A DNA stretch of 64,000 nucleotides. It comes from Bradyrhizobium sp. LMTR 3. Lineage in GTDB: Bacteria; Pseudomonadota; Alphaproteobacteria; Rhizobiales; Xanthobacteraceae. The notes beneath the pieces are model-generated. The model was not told the DNA's origin. It did not search any database and saw nothing but the letters and a program-made list of their open reading frames with translations. Of the stretch, positions 26,724 through 34,967 are shown piece by piece (the first letter of the stretch is position 1; each line of letters begins with the position of its first letter). The stretch is taken from the NCBI RefSeq assembly GCF_001693485.1, contig NZ_MAXC01000008.1, positions 1 to 64,000 of the forward strand, in the 5' to 3' direction. The position numbers and the translations under genes were made by a program.

Positions 26724-27878
26724 ATGGGTGAGCCTCTGGCGTTGCGCGCCGGGCGTTCCGGCGCGGCGAGCGCCCTTGCAGCGCAAGGCGGTCGCGCTCG
26801 GGTGCGAAGCGCAATCGGATCGAGCATCGCCATCCGGGAGGCTGTGAAGCACTACGGAAACTTCTACGCCGTCGATCGGATCAGTCTCGACATCGAGCCC
26901 GGCGAATTCATCACGCTGCTCGGGCCGTCGGGCAGCGGCAAGACGACGCTGCTCAACCTACTGGCTGGCTTCCAGAAGCTCGACAGCGGCGAAATCCTCG
27001 TCGATGGCAAGCCGATCCACCATGTTCCCACGCACAAGCGCGGCTTCGGCATGGTGTTCCAGAGCTATGCATTGTTCCCGAACATGACAGTGACGCAGAA
27101 CGTCGCCTTCCCGCTGCGCATGGCGGGCGTCGACCGGGCGACCACCGAGCGACGCGTTGCTGAAACGCTGGAGATCATGCGTCTGTCGGAGCATGCGAGG
27201 AAGTCGCCCTCGCAGATGTCCGGCGGACAGCAGCAGCGGGTGGCGATCGCGCGCGCCATCGTCATGAGACCCAAGGTGGTCTTGATGGACGAACCGCTCA
27301 GCGCGCTCGACCGGCGGCTGCGCGAGTCGATCCAGATCGAGATCCGCGATCTGCATCAGACGATTGGCAGCACGATCCTATTCGTCACGCACGACCAGGG
27401 CGAGGCGCTGACGATGAGTGACCGCATCGCGGTGCTGGATGCCGGCAAGATCGTTCAGGTCGGCCGTCCCCTCGAGATCTACCGCCACCCCGTCAACCGT
27501 TTCGTGGCGTCGTTCGTGGGCGAGAGCAATCTGATCGAGGCGGAGATAGTGCAGAAACGCGGATCGACCATGACGCTGCGGAATCGCGCCGGATACGTGT
27601 TCAACGCTGAAAGCCGCGACGCGATCGATGTCGGCCGCGCCACCGTGTTGGTGCGCCCCGAGCGCATCGCGATTTCGAACGAGATGGGCGCGAACTCGAT
27701 ACCGGTCACCGTTACATCGGCGATCTTTCTCGGCGAGATCCTGCGTATCGAGGCGCGCATGGAGAGCGGCGAAACGCTGCTGATCCGCTGCACCGACACT
27801 GCAAACCGACCGCTGCCGGTCGTCGGCGATCGCCTTCATGTGAATTGGGGCGCCGAAGACTGCTGGGTGCTGGCATGA
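26724..27878 (+). CDS. ABC transporter ATP-binding protein, spermidine/putrescine (PotA) type
   Basis: A 384-residue ATPase. Walker A is GPSGSGKTT (67-75), the Q-loop is VFQSYALFPNMTV, the signature is MSGGQQQRVAIARA, Walker B is VVLMDEPLSALD, and the switch His is in FVTHDQGEAL. A C-terminal TOBE-like domain follows, as in PotA/MalK-type subunits. The first ~33 residues are an Ala/Arg-rich extension not usual for the family, but GGGAGAAG at 26713-26720 supports the start at 26724. It energises uptake through the fused permease, whose start overlaps its stop (ATGA). Confidence 0.93.
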   Translation: MGEPLALRAGRSGAASALAAQGGRARVRSAIGSSIAIREAVKHYGNFYAVDRISLDIEPGEFITLLGPSGSGKTTLLNLLAGFQKLDSGEILVDGKPIHHVPTHKRGFGMVFQSYALFPNMTVTQNVAFPLRMAGVDRATTERRVAETLEIMRLSEHARKSPSQMSGGQQQRVAIARAIVMRPKVVLMDEPLSALDRRLRESIQIEIRDLHQTIGSTILFVTHDQGEALTMSDRIAVLDAGKIVQVGRPLEIYRHPVNRFVASFVGESNLIEAEIVQKRGSTMTLRNRAGYVFNAESRDAIDVGRATVLVRPERIAISNEMGANSIPVTVTSAIFLGEILRIEARMESGETLLIRCTDTANRPLPVVGDRLHVNWGAEDCWVLA

Positions 27879-29671
27879 CCTCCGCGTCGATCGGCGTGCA
27901 GCCGGGGCGCTTTGCGAGCTCTGGTCTCGCCCGGCGGCTGACGGATCCGGCGCTCCTGCTGCTGCCGGCTGCGGCCTTTCTTGCGTTCATCTACCTTCTG
28001 CCGCTCATCGATCTGATCCGCATCAGCCTTGGCGGGCCGACCTGGTCGATCTATTTCGAGCGCGTCTTCGCCATTCCGCTCTACTGGGATTCGCTCGTGC
28101 GAACGATGCAGATCTCGGTCACCGTCGCCTTTCTCTGCCTGCTGTTCGGGTATCCCACTGCGCTCCTCATCCATCGCAGCCGTGGCATCGTCCAGATCCT
28201 GATCGCCACGGCGATCGTGCTGCCGTACTTTATCGCCATCCTGATCCGCACCTATGCATGGATGGTCCTGCTTGGCCGCAACGGTCCGGTCAACAAGCTC
28301 CTGATTGCGATCGGCATAATCAATGAGCCGGTGCAGCTTCTTTTCACCCGCGGCACCGTGCTTCTGGGCATGACGGCGGTGCTTCTGCCGCTGATGGTGC
28401 TGAGCATTTACTCCAGCGTGGCGCGGCTTGATGAAAGCCTCACGCGTGCTGCGCTGGCGAGTGGTGCCGGCCCGATTGCCGTGTTCTGGCGGGTGCTGCT
28501 GCCGCTGACTTTGCCGGGCATGGGTGCCGGCTTCCTTCTGGTCTTCGTCGCGGCGCTCGGCTTCTTCATCACGCCGACGTTGCTCGGTGGCCCAGGCGAT
28601 CAGATGTTCGCCATGCACATCACGCAGCAGGCCGACTCGGTCACTTCGGAGGGCTTTCTCCAGGCGCTTGGTGTGGTTCTCCTTGGAATAACCCTGGCGG
28701 TTGTTGCCGTGGCCGGCCGCTTCCTCGGTTTCGAATTCATCTGGGGCGGCAGCAAGCTGTCCGATGCGGCACCCGCAAAGCCCGAAACGACGGGAAGGAG
28801 GGCAGGGTTCGGCCGTCGCACGCTCGGCACCTTGCTCGCCGATCTCCTCGGTTGGCCTTTGCTGAGGCTGTTCGGACGTCTGCCGGCCAGTTGCGGCGTC
28901 TGGACCGTGCGCGTGATGGGCGGCCTGGTGATTGCCGTGCTCACCCTGCCGATCATCGTTGTGATGATCATCTCCTTCAGCAGCGCCAGCTACCTGACCT
29001 TCCCGCCACCCGGCTTCTCGCTTCGCTGGTACGAAACGTTCTTCGCCGACTCAAACTGGATGCTGGCGTTCTCGAACTCGCTGGTGGTCGCGGCCATGTC
29101 GGCGTGCATCGCAGTTGCGCTCGGCACCGCCGCTGCCATGGGCATCGTCAGGAGCAGCATTCGCGGCAAGTCCACGATCATGCTCCTGCTCGTAAGCCCC
29201 GTCATTGTGCCGCCGGTCGTGCTTGGCCTGTCGCTTTACAGTCTGTTCCTGCGCTTTGACCTTGTCGGCACGATATTTGGTCTCGCAGCGGCCCATGCGA
29301 TCGGGGGGCTGCCCATCGTCGTGGTCATCCTGTCGGCCGCGCTGCAGGCTGTTGATCCCAAACTCGAACAGGCTGCCGCCGTTCATGGCGCATCATCCCT
29401 GACGGTCTTTCGCACCGTCATCCTTCCGGCGATCGCGCCGGGGCTCGCGGCGGCGGCGTTCTTTGCCTTCCTGCATTCGTTCGACGAACTCGTGTTGTCG
29501 CTGTTCCTGTCGAGCGCACAACTGAAGACCCTCCCACTGATGCTGTGGGCGGACGTCAACTATCGGCTCAATCCAGTGCTGGCAGTGGTCTCGACGCTCG
29601 AGGTGCTGCTGGTGGTGGGGGGAATCGTCCTTGCGAGGCCGGTGTTGGCAAGGTCGCGCGAGGCCGTATGA
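27875..29671 (+). CDS. Fused ABC permease (PotB-like plus PotC-like domains in one chain)
   Basis: A 598-residue protein from the ATG at 27875. Two complete binding-protein-dependent permease domains lie in tandem: a PotB/PotH-like domain (about 20-290; EAA-like loop ALASGAGPIAVFWRVLLPLTLPG) and a PotC/PotI-like domain (about 330-590; EAA-like loop AAVHGASSLTVFRTVILPAIAPG). They are joined by a ~40-residue polar linker rich in Gly, Arg and Lys. Polyamine-type systems usually encode these as two genes. Here one polypeptide probably makes the whole membrane channel. The linker is cytoplasmic or short-looped by topology. Confidence 0.9.
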   Translation: MTSASIGVQPGRFASSGLARRLTDPALLLLPAAAFLAFIYLLPLIDLIRISLGGPTWSIYFERVFAIPLYWDSLVRTMQISVTVAFLCLLFGYPTALLIHRSRGIVQILIATAIVLPYFIAILIRTYAWMVLLGRNGPVNKLLIAIGIINEPVQLLFTRGTVLLGMTAVLLPLMVLSIYSSVARLDESLTRAALASGAGPIAVFWRVLLPLTLPGMGAGFLLVFVAALGFFITPTLLGGPGDQMFAMHITQQADSVTSEGFLQALGVVLLGITLAVVAVAGRFLGFEFIWGGSKLSDAAPAKPETTGRRAGFGRRTLGTLLADLLGWPLLRLFGRLPASCGVWTVRVMGGLVIAVLTLPIIVVMIISFSSASYLTFPPPGFSLRWYETFFADSNWMLAFSNSLVVAAMSACIAVALGTAAAMGIVRSSIRGKSTIMLLLVSPVIVPPVVLGLSLYSLFLRFDLVGTIFGLAAAHAIGGLPIVVVILSAALQAVDPKLEQAAAVHGASSLTVFRTVILPAIAPGLAAAAFFAFLHSFDELVLSLFLSSAQLKTLPLMLWADVNYRLNPVLAVVSTLEVLLVVGGIVLARPVLARSREAV

Positions 29672-29697
29672 GAAAAGCAAACTGGAGGAAATCTAAC

Positions 29698-30789
29698 ATG
29701 TTGGGAATGAAGCTCTTTGGACGTTCGGCGTCTCTATTGGCCTCGACCGTGCTCGTCGCGGCGAGTACCGGCTTCGCCGCGGCGCAGGGCAATGTCGTGA
29801 TCATGCAGGATCCCGGCGGCGGCTATGGCGAGGCGCTGCGCAAGGTGATGTATGACTCCTTCGAGAAAGACACCGGAATCAAGGTGGTCACCGTCCAGGA
29901 GGCCCGCAGCGGCCCGCGCATCAAGGCGCAGGCGGAAGCCGGCAAGGCGCAGTGGGATCTCACCTTCATCTTCGATCAGGAGACCAAGCTGCTCGGCGAT
30001 TGCTGTCTCGAGAACATCGACTATTCGAAATTGTCCGCGCCTGCGCAGAGGACGCTTGCCGCGATGCCGGACAACCTCAAGCGGCCAAAGGGCGTCGCGC
30101 TGCAGGTGATCGGTGTCGGTCTCGTCTACAACAAGGAGAAGTACAAGGGCGACAATATTCCGAAGAGCTGGGCTGATTTCTGGGACGTGAAGAAATTTCC
30201 CGGCCGGCGTTGCATGCCGGCGTGGCCGCGTTTCGTCTTCGAGGCAGCTTTGATGGCTGACGGCGTCGAGAAGAGCAAGCTGTACCCGCTTGACGTGGAA
30301 CGCGCCCTGAAGAAGGTCAAGGAGATCAAGCCCAGCGTCGCGAAGTGGTGGACCACTTCCGCCCAGCCGCCACAGCTCATGCTCGATGGCGAGGCGGACA
30401 TGTGCATGGCCTACACCGGCTCCATGAGCAAGCTGGCTCTCGAGGGCGCGCCGATCGAACTGGAGTGGAACCAGGGCTTCGTTTATTACGACTTCTTCTC
30501 AATCCCGAAGGGGGCGCCACACTATGAGAACGCGCTGAAACTGCTCTCGTGGCGTCTGGATCCGCAGCGCGCTGCGCAGCTTACCTCGACGTTTCCGGTT
30601 GCGCTCCCGTCTCCCGTCGTGTTCGAAGCCGCAGACCGCAAGATCAGCCGCTACTGGGCGAACAATCCCGCAAACGTCTCGAAGGCGATCGAGTGGAGCC
30701 CTGACTATTGGGGCGCACCATCGCCGGCCGGCAAGTCGACCAACGAGGAATACGGGCAGGAAAAGCTGAACGCATTGCTGGCCCAATAG
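29698..30789 (+). CDS. Extracellular solute-binding protein, PotD/PotF type
   Basis: A 363-residue protein from the ATG at 29698, with GGAGGA 8 bp upstream. The signal peptide covers residues 1-29 (ending GFAAAQ). The mature part starts NVVIMQDPGGGYG, then YDSFEKDTGIKVVT, as in polyamine and related cation-binding proteins of family 1/ATPase type PotA. The conserved KGVALQVIGVGLVYN, WADFWDV and AYTGSMSKLA stretches follow. It delivers the substrate to the fused permease. The true ligand need not be a polyamine, given the sugar-type catabolic genes opposite. Confidence 0.92.
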   Translation: MLGMKLFGRSASLLASTVLVAASTGFAAAQGNVVIMQDPGGGYGEALRKVMYDSFEKDTGIKVVTVQEARSGPRIKAQAEAGKAQWDLTFIFDQETKLLGDCCLENIDYSKLSAPAQRTLAAMPDNLKRPKGVALQVIGVGLVYNKEKYKGDNIPKSWADFWDVKKFPGRRCMPAWPRFVFEAALMADGVEKSKLYPLDVERALKKVKEIKPSVAKWWTTSAQPPQLMLDGEADMCMAYTGSMSKLALEGAPIELEWNQGFVYYDFFSIPKGAPHYENALKLLSWRLDPQRAAQLTSTFPVALPSPVVFEAADRKISRYWANNPANVSKAIEWSPDYWGAPSPAGKSTNEEYGQEKLNALLAQ

Positions 30790-30802
30790 CGTCGATCGGG
30801 CG

Positions 30803-30840
30803 GGCGGCCGCGGACCTGTGCAGGACGGCGGCCGCCTTCT
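30803..30840 (+). terminator. GC-rich hairpin after the binding-protein gene
   Basis: GGCGGCCGC (30803-30811) pairs with GCGGCCGCC (30828-30836) around a 16-base loop, 14 bp after the stop codon. It is followed by TTCTGCCC rather than a clean T-run. It may terminate or attenuate transcription between the ABC operon and the IclR gene. Confidence 0.4.
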
Positions 30841-30905
30841 GCCCGAGGCTATGGCTCTTCGTCGGGCTATGCTAGAGCGAAGAGTATCATTCGGTTTGGC
30901 TGTCG

Positions 30906-31721
30906 ATGGACAAAGCTTTTATCAAGGGACTTCGCTTGCTGGAGACGCTGGCATTGAGTGAGCAGCCCCGTGGCGTCACTGATCTCGCCACCGAGCTGAG
31001 ATTCACCAAGAGCAACGTTCACCGTCTGTTGACTACACTGCAGGCTCAGGGATACGTGCGGCAGATTCCGCAGAACAGCACATATGAGCTTACGACCAAG
31101 ATCTGGGCGCTCGGCAGTCACGTCATTCACCGAATGGACCTCGTCAAGGTCGCCCGCCCCGCAATGGAGAAGCTTGCCGAGAGAACCGGCGAGACGATCC
31201 ATCTTTCGGTGCTGGAAGGGACCGACGTCGTCTATGTAGACAAGATCGAGAGCGCCCATCATATCCGCGCCCATACCAGCGTGGGCATGCGCGCGCCGGC
31301 CTTCACCATGGCGACGGGGAAGGCCATGCTGGCGCATCTGCCCGATGAATATCTCGAAAAGTTCCGACCGCATCTCAGGCGTTACACCGCTACGACGCGC
31401 ACGACGATCAAGGACCTTCGCAAGGACATCGAACTCGCGAGAGCGCAGGGCTTTTCTTCCGTGCTGCATGGCGAGTGGCGCGAGGGCATCGCAGCCTGCG
31501 CCTGCGCGATTCTCGGCCGGTCCGGCGAACTGGTCGGGGCGATCGGCATGTCCGGGCCCGACTCGCGCATCAAGCGCAATCAGATCAAGGAATATTCCGT
31601 CCATGTCATGGAGGCGGCCCGCACGATCAGCGCAGCGCTCGGCTACCGCCGAGGCAGTGACGCGCTCGCCTCACACGGCCAGAGGCACTCTCGGGGGAGA
31701 TTGGTGCGAGGTACGCTATGA
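30906..31721 (+). CDS. IclR-family transcriptional regulator
   Basis: A 271-residue protein. The N-terminal winged HTH (FIKGLRLLETLALSE, then VTDLATELRFTKSNVHRLLTTL) spans about residues 5-65. The C-terminal effector domain has VYVDKIES, MRAPAFTMATGKAMLAHLP and the EWREGIAACACAI region with the conserved loop. IclR proteins usually control nearby catabolic and transport operons through GTTC-N-GAAC-type palindromes, of which two near-identical copies lie in the divergent promoter region at 26501-26709. The FAD-oxidase gene starts 34 bp downstream and is probably cotranscribed. Confidence 0.93.
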   Translation: MDKAFIKGLRLLETLALSEQPRGVTDLATELRFTKSNVHRLLTTLQAQGYVRQIPQNSTYELTTKIWALGSHVIHRMDLVKVARPAMEKLAERTGETIHLSVLEGTDVVYVDKIESAHHIRAHTSVGMRAPAFTMATGKAMLAHLPDEYLEKFRPHLRRYTATTRTTIKDLRKDIELARAQGFSSVLHGEWREGIAACACAILGRSGELVGAIGMSGPDSRIKRNQIKEYSVHVMEAARTISAALGYRRGSDALASHGQRHSRGRLVRGTL

Positions 31722-31755
31722 GTCGTGGCCGAGTTGTCTGCGGGGTCGCTGTAGG

Positions 31756-33168
31756 ATGAGCCTGTTCCCGGCCGGCGCGAAGCAGCCTCCTGTTGGTACC
31801 GATCCAGAACTGCTCAATCGGCTATCCAGCGTGTTGCCTCGCAACGCCCTCCTGATCGGGGACGCGATCGACGCCCGATATCGGGAGGATCGGAGGGGGA
31901 AATACTCCGCGCCACCGCGTTTCGTGATGCGGCCAGGATCGACTGAGGAGGTGTCTGCTTGTCTTGCCGCCTGCAACGATTTTGCGCAGCCGCTCGTGGT
32001 GCATGGCGGGCGCACCGGCCTCTCGGGCGGCCATCGCATCGTCGAGGGCGAGGCGGTGCTGTCGTTGGAGCGGATGATGGCGCTCGACGAGGTGCACGGT
32101 CAGAGCGCGACGATCATGGCGTCTGCTGGCACGCCGCTGCAGACGGTACAGGAAGCCGCCGACCGGGCCGGCTTTCTCTTTGGCGTCGACATCGGATCCA
32201 GAGGCACCGCGACGATTGGCGGTAACATCGCAACAAATGCCGGCGGCATCCGCGTGCTCCGCTACGGCATGTTCCGCGCCCAGGTCGCGGGCCTGGAGAC
32301 CGTGCTTGCAGATGGCACGATATTGTCCTCGCTGCGCGGACTGGACAAGGACAACACCGGCTACGACCTGAACCAGCTTTTCGTCGGCAGTGAGGGAACG
32401 CTCGGCGTGGTCACGCGCGCTCGGTTGCGCCTGCACCCTAAGCCTTTCTCGGAGGCCAACGCCTTTCTGGCCGTGCCGTCGCTCGAGGCGGCTTTGCAGC
32501 TCCTTAGGCGGTTGCAGGAGACGCTGGGCCCTTCGCTGTCCGCGTACGAATTGATGTATCCGGAAGCCTACGAGGGCGTCGTTGCGTTTCTCGGCATGCC
32601 CAGGCCGCTCGGCACGGAGGCTTCGCTCTACGTTCTAGCCGAAGTTCAGGCGTTGAGGGACGACGTTCCCGTTGAGACGTTCGCCTCCTGCCTGATGCAG
32701 GCGCTGGAGGATGGTGTCGCACTCGATGCGGTGGTTTCGCAGTCGCCTCGCGAGTTTCAGGCGCTCTGGACCATGCGCGATTCGTGCGCCGACTTTGTCC
32801 GCAGCCGCGCTCATGTTGTCGGCTGCGACATCAGCGTTCCGACGCATCGGATAGCAGAGTTTCTGGAAGCTGCCCGGACAGCGCTCCGGGCCATTGATCC
32901 CTCGATTGAGTTCATCGTGTTCGGCCACCTGGGTGATGGCAATCTCCATTACGTCATCAGGACGCCGAAGGGCGAGGAAGCCGCCGAGAAGGCCTATCGC
33001 CTGGTCGCCGAACATGGCGGCTCGATCTCGGCCGAGCATGGCATCGGCTTCGACAAGAAGCCGTGGCTGCATCTGTGCCGTAGCCAGGCCGAGATTGCGG
33101 CGATGCGCGGGTTGAAGACCGCGCTGGATCCGAAAGCCATCCTCAACCGCGGGCGTGTCTTTGATTGA
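31756..33168 (+). CDS. FAD-binding 2-hydroxyacid oxidase/dehydrogenase (GlcD/Dld/D2HGDH type)
   Basis: A 470-residue flavoenzyme from the ATG at 31756. FAD-binding 4 domain motifs are present: PLVVHGGRTGLSGGH, DIGSRGTATIGGNIATNAGG and LFVGSEGTLGVVT. The C-terminal FAD-oxidase domain has FGHLGDGNLHYVI and ISAEHGIGFDKKPWL, with the His and Glu residues that bind a metal in D-lactate and D-2-hydroxyglutarate dehydrogenases. It oxidises a 2-hydroxy acid (glycolate, lactate or similar) and hands electrons to quinone or a flavoprotein. With the NAD-linked dehydrogenase at 23780, the cluster encodes two different 2-hydroxyacid redox enzymes. Confidence 0.92.
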   Translation: MSLFPAGAKQPPVGTDPELLNRLSSVLPRNALLIGDAIDARYREDRRGKYSAPPRFVMRPGSTEEVSACLAACNDFAQPLVVHGGRTGLSGGHRIVEGEAVLSLERMMALDEVHGQSATIMASAGTPLQTVQEAADRAGFLFGVDIGSRGTATIGGNIATNAGGIRVLRYGMFRAQVAGLETVLADGTILSSLRGLDKDNTGYDLNQLFVGSEGTLGVVTRARLRLHPKPFSEANAFLAVPSLEAALQLLRRLQETLGPSLSAYELMYPEAYEGVVAFLGMPRPLGTEASLYVLAEVQALRDDVPVETFASCLMQALEDGVALDAVVSQSPREFQALWTMRDSCADFVRSRAHVVGCDISVPTHRIAEFLEAARTALRAIDPSIEFIVFGHLGDGNLHYVIRTPKGEEAAEKAYRLVAEHGGSISAEHGIGFDKKPWLHLCRSQAEIAAMRGLKTALDPKAILNRGRVFD

Positions 33169-33620
33169 GGCGGGGGACTGAAACCTCAATACAGACAACG
33201 CGTACCCTACGCCTACTTGGGTCGGGCACGGGTTTGGGCCTGATCCCACCACGAGTCTCGGAATTTCCTATTCGGTGAATGAATAGGTGCTGGAGCCCTC
33301 GACAACTACCGCCGCCGGCGACATTGGGAAAGCAACCCCCATTCCGCAAGAATTCGAATGTTGGGGCCAGGTTTCCTACTTGGCGAATATCTTGAGAGGC
33401 GATGAATAGCGCAAGAACGACGGCCTTTGGCGGACTATCGAGCCGCAACAACCCGAGTTAGGCTGCTTTCCGATCGCGTGGGGAAATCGTAGCTGGATCG
33501 AGGTTGGAGAAGTAGCTTGCGGACTCTGAAGCACCACTGGGAGCAACGAAGGCGAGGCATTTCTGGTGCGGTGGCCAACAGGCTGTGAAATGAAAGACAG
33601 CTAAGTGGTGATTGATTTTT
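33169..33620. other. Gene-free stretch between the catabolic cluster and tRNA-Ile
   Basis: No open frame here has family character or a good ribosome site. The base composition is more AT-rich and irregular than in flanking genes. It abuts the 3' end of a tRNA gene, the usual side on which islands integrate, but I see neither an integrase gene nor a second copy of the tRNA 3' end in the window. Confidence 0.45.
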
Positions 33621-33696
33621 TGGTGGGCCCGGCAGGACTCGAACCTGCAACCAGACCGTTATGAGCGGCCGGCTCTAACCATTGAGCTACAGGCCC
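33621..33696 (-). tRNA. tRNA-Ile (CAU anticodon, lysidine type)
   Basis: Read leftward, the sequence folds as a complete cloverleaf. The acceptor is GGGCCTG/CGGGCCC (one G-U pair), the D-stem GCTC/GAGC, the anticodon stem GGCCG/CGGTC with loop CTCATAA, and the T-arm GCAGG-TTCGAGT-CCTGC. Discriminator A and CCA are encoded (33621-33623). The anticodon is CAT. The CTCATAA loop and the overall pattern match the ileX-type minor isoleucine tRNA (C34 modified to lysidine) rather than initiator or elongator Met. Confidence 0.92.
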
Positions 33697-33867
33697 CGCC
33701 GCGGAGCGGCCGCGGGGGAGGCGGCCGGCAACGGTGCCGCCATCGTTTACAGGCATGACAGCGATACGGCAATGCCGACCTTCTGGGCCGAAAACGCGCT
33801 TTCACAAGCGCTCGCGCTTGCCTACAACCCTCCGTGCATCATCGTCACCGAACGTTTGAGGCCAAGA

Positions 33868-34833
33868 ATGAAACTCGCTGGGATCGCCTGTGCCGGCCTG
33901 CTGCTGCTTGCGGGCAGCGCCGGGGCGCAGGAGGGAGGCAAAGCCATTATCAAGAGCACGATCAGCTTGGGAACCGCGACGCCGGGCGGCGGCTTTCCGG
34001 TTTATGGCAATGCATTTGCGGAAGTGATGAATGCGGCCGATCCGGCGCTGTCGATCGAGGCGCGCAACACCAAGGGCTCCAACGAAAACATCCCGCTGCT
34101 GGAATCCGGTCAGCTCGATATCGCCCTGGTGGCGGGCGAGCCCGCCTACGAGGCCTTCATGGGCATCGGCCGGCCGGCGACGAAGCTGAAAATCCTCACC
34201 GCGATGTATTCCAGCCCCGGCATGTTCGTGGTGCGGGCGGACAGTCCCTACAAGACGATCAGGGATCTGGTCGGCCAGCCGGTTGCGTTCGGCGCGAAGG
34301 GCTCGGGCCTGCCGATCCTGTCGCGCTATATCCTCGACGGCATCGGGCTGAAGCAGGACGAGGACTTCAAGTCGATCTATCTCGACCGCGCCGGCGACGG
34401 CCCCGCCATGGTCCAGGACGGTCGCGCCGTCGCGCTGTGGGGCGCGGGCGTCGGCTGGCCCGGCTTTGCGGCGATGGCGCAAGCTGCCGGCGGTGCGCGA
34501 TTTATCGCACCCGACGCCGGCGAGATCGCGCGCGTCCGCGCCAAGCACACGTTCCTTAAACCGCTGACTGTGCCTGCCAACAGCTATCCGAACCAGCCGA
34601 CCGCGATCGATTCCATAGGCTCCTGGAGCTTTGTGCTGGCGCGTGAAAGCCTGCCGGACGACGTCGCCTACCGGTTGGCGCGCACGCTGCATGGGCAGGA
34701 GGCCGCGCTGTGCAAGAAGCTGCCGCAGGCCTGCGAGACCACGGCGGCAAACACGGTTGCGGCGACGCCGAACGCGGCGCTGATCCATCCCGGCGTGATG
34801 AAATATTTCAGGGAGGCGGGGGTGGCGAAATGA
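33868..34833 (+). CDS. TAXI-family TRAP transporter solute-binding protein (orphan)
   Basis: A 321-residue protein from the ATG at 33868. A signal peptide (LAGIACAGLLLLAGSAGAQ) precedes a TAXI domain. This has SLGTATPGGGFPVYGNAFAEV, the NTKGSNENIPLLESGQLDIAL stretch (about residues 70-90) and a C-terminal HPGVMKYFREAGV. TAXI proteins bind carboxylates or amino acids for a DctM/Q-type permease. No TRAP permease gene is found in the window, so it is a solitary binding protein. A longer frame upstream would overlap the tRNA and is rejected. Confidence 0.9.
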   Translation: MKLAGIACAGLLLLAGSAGAQEGGKAIIKSTISLGTATPGGGFPVYGNAFAEVMNAADPALSIEARNTKGSNENIPLLESGQLDIALVAGEPAYEAFMGIGRPATKLKILTAMYSSPGMFVVRADSPYKTIRDLVGQPVAFGAKGSGLPILSRYILDGIGLKQDEDFKSIYLDRAGDGPAMVQDGRAVALWGAGVGWPGFAAMAQAAGGARFIAPDAGEIARVRAKHTFLKPLTVPANSYPNQPTAIDSIGSWSFVLARESLPDDVAYRLARTLHGQEAALCKKLPQACETTAANTVAATPNAALIHPGVMKYFREAGVAK

Positions 34834-34865
34834 CCGTTGCCTTGGCTCGCGCATCAGCGCGAGGC

Positions 34866-34965
34866 AACGCAACGGTCATCCCGGGGCGCGCGCAAAGCGA
34901 GCGAACCCGGATCTCGAGATTCCGGGTCTGGTCCTTCGGACCATCCCGGAATGACGACCTTCGGT
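34866..34965. repeat. Dispersed intergenic repeat with inverted arms
   Basis: GTCATCCCGGGG (34876-34887) near the left is mirrored by ATCCCGGAATGACG (34943-34956) at the right. The inner CCCGGATCTCGAGATTCCGGG and GGTCCTTCGGACC form further hairpins. This composition is familiar from short intergenic repeats of Bradyrhizobium. It lies between two convergent genes and could serve as a bidirectional terminator. Confidence 0.55.
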
Positions 34966-34967
34966 CG

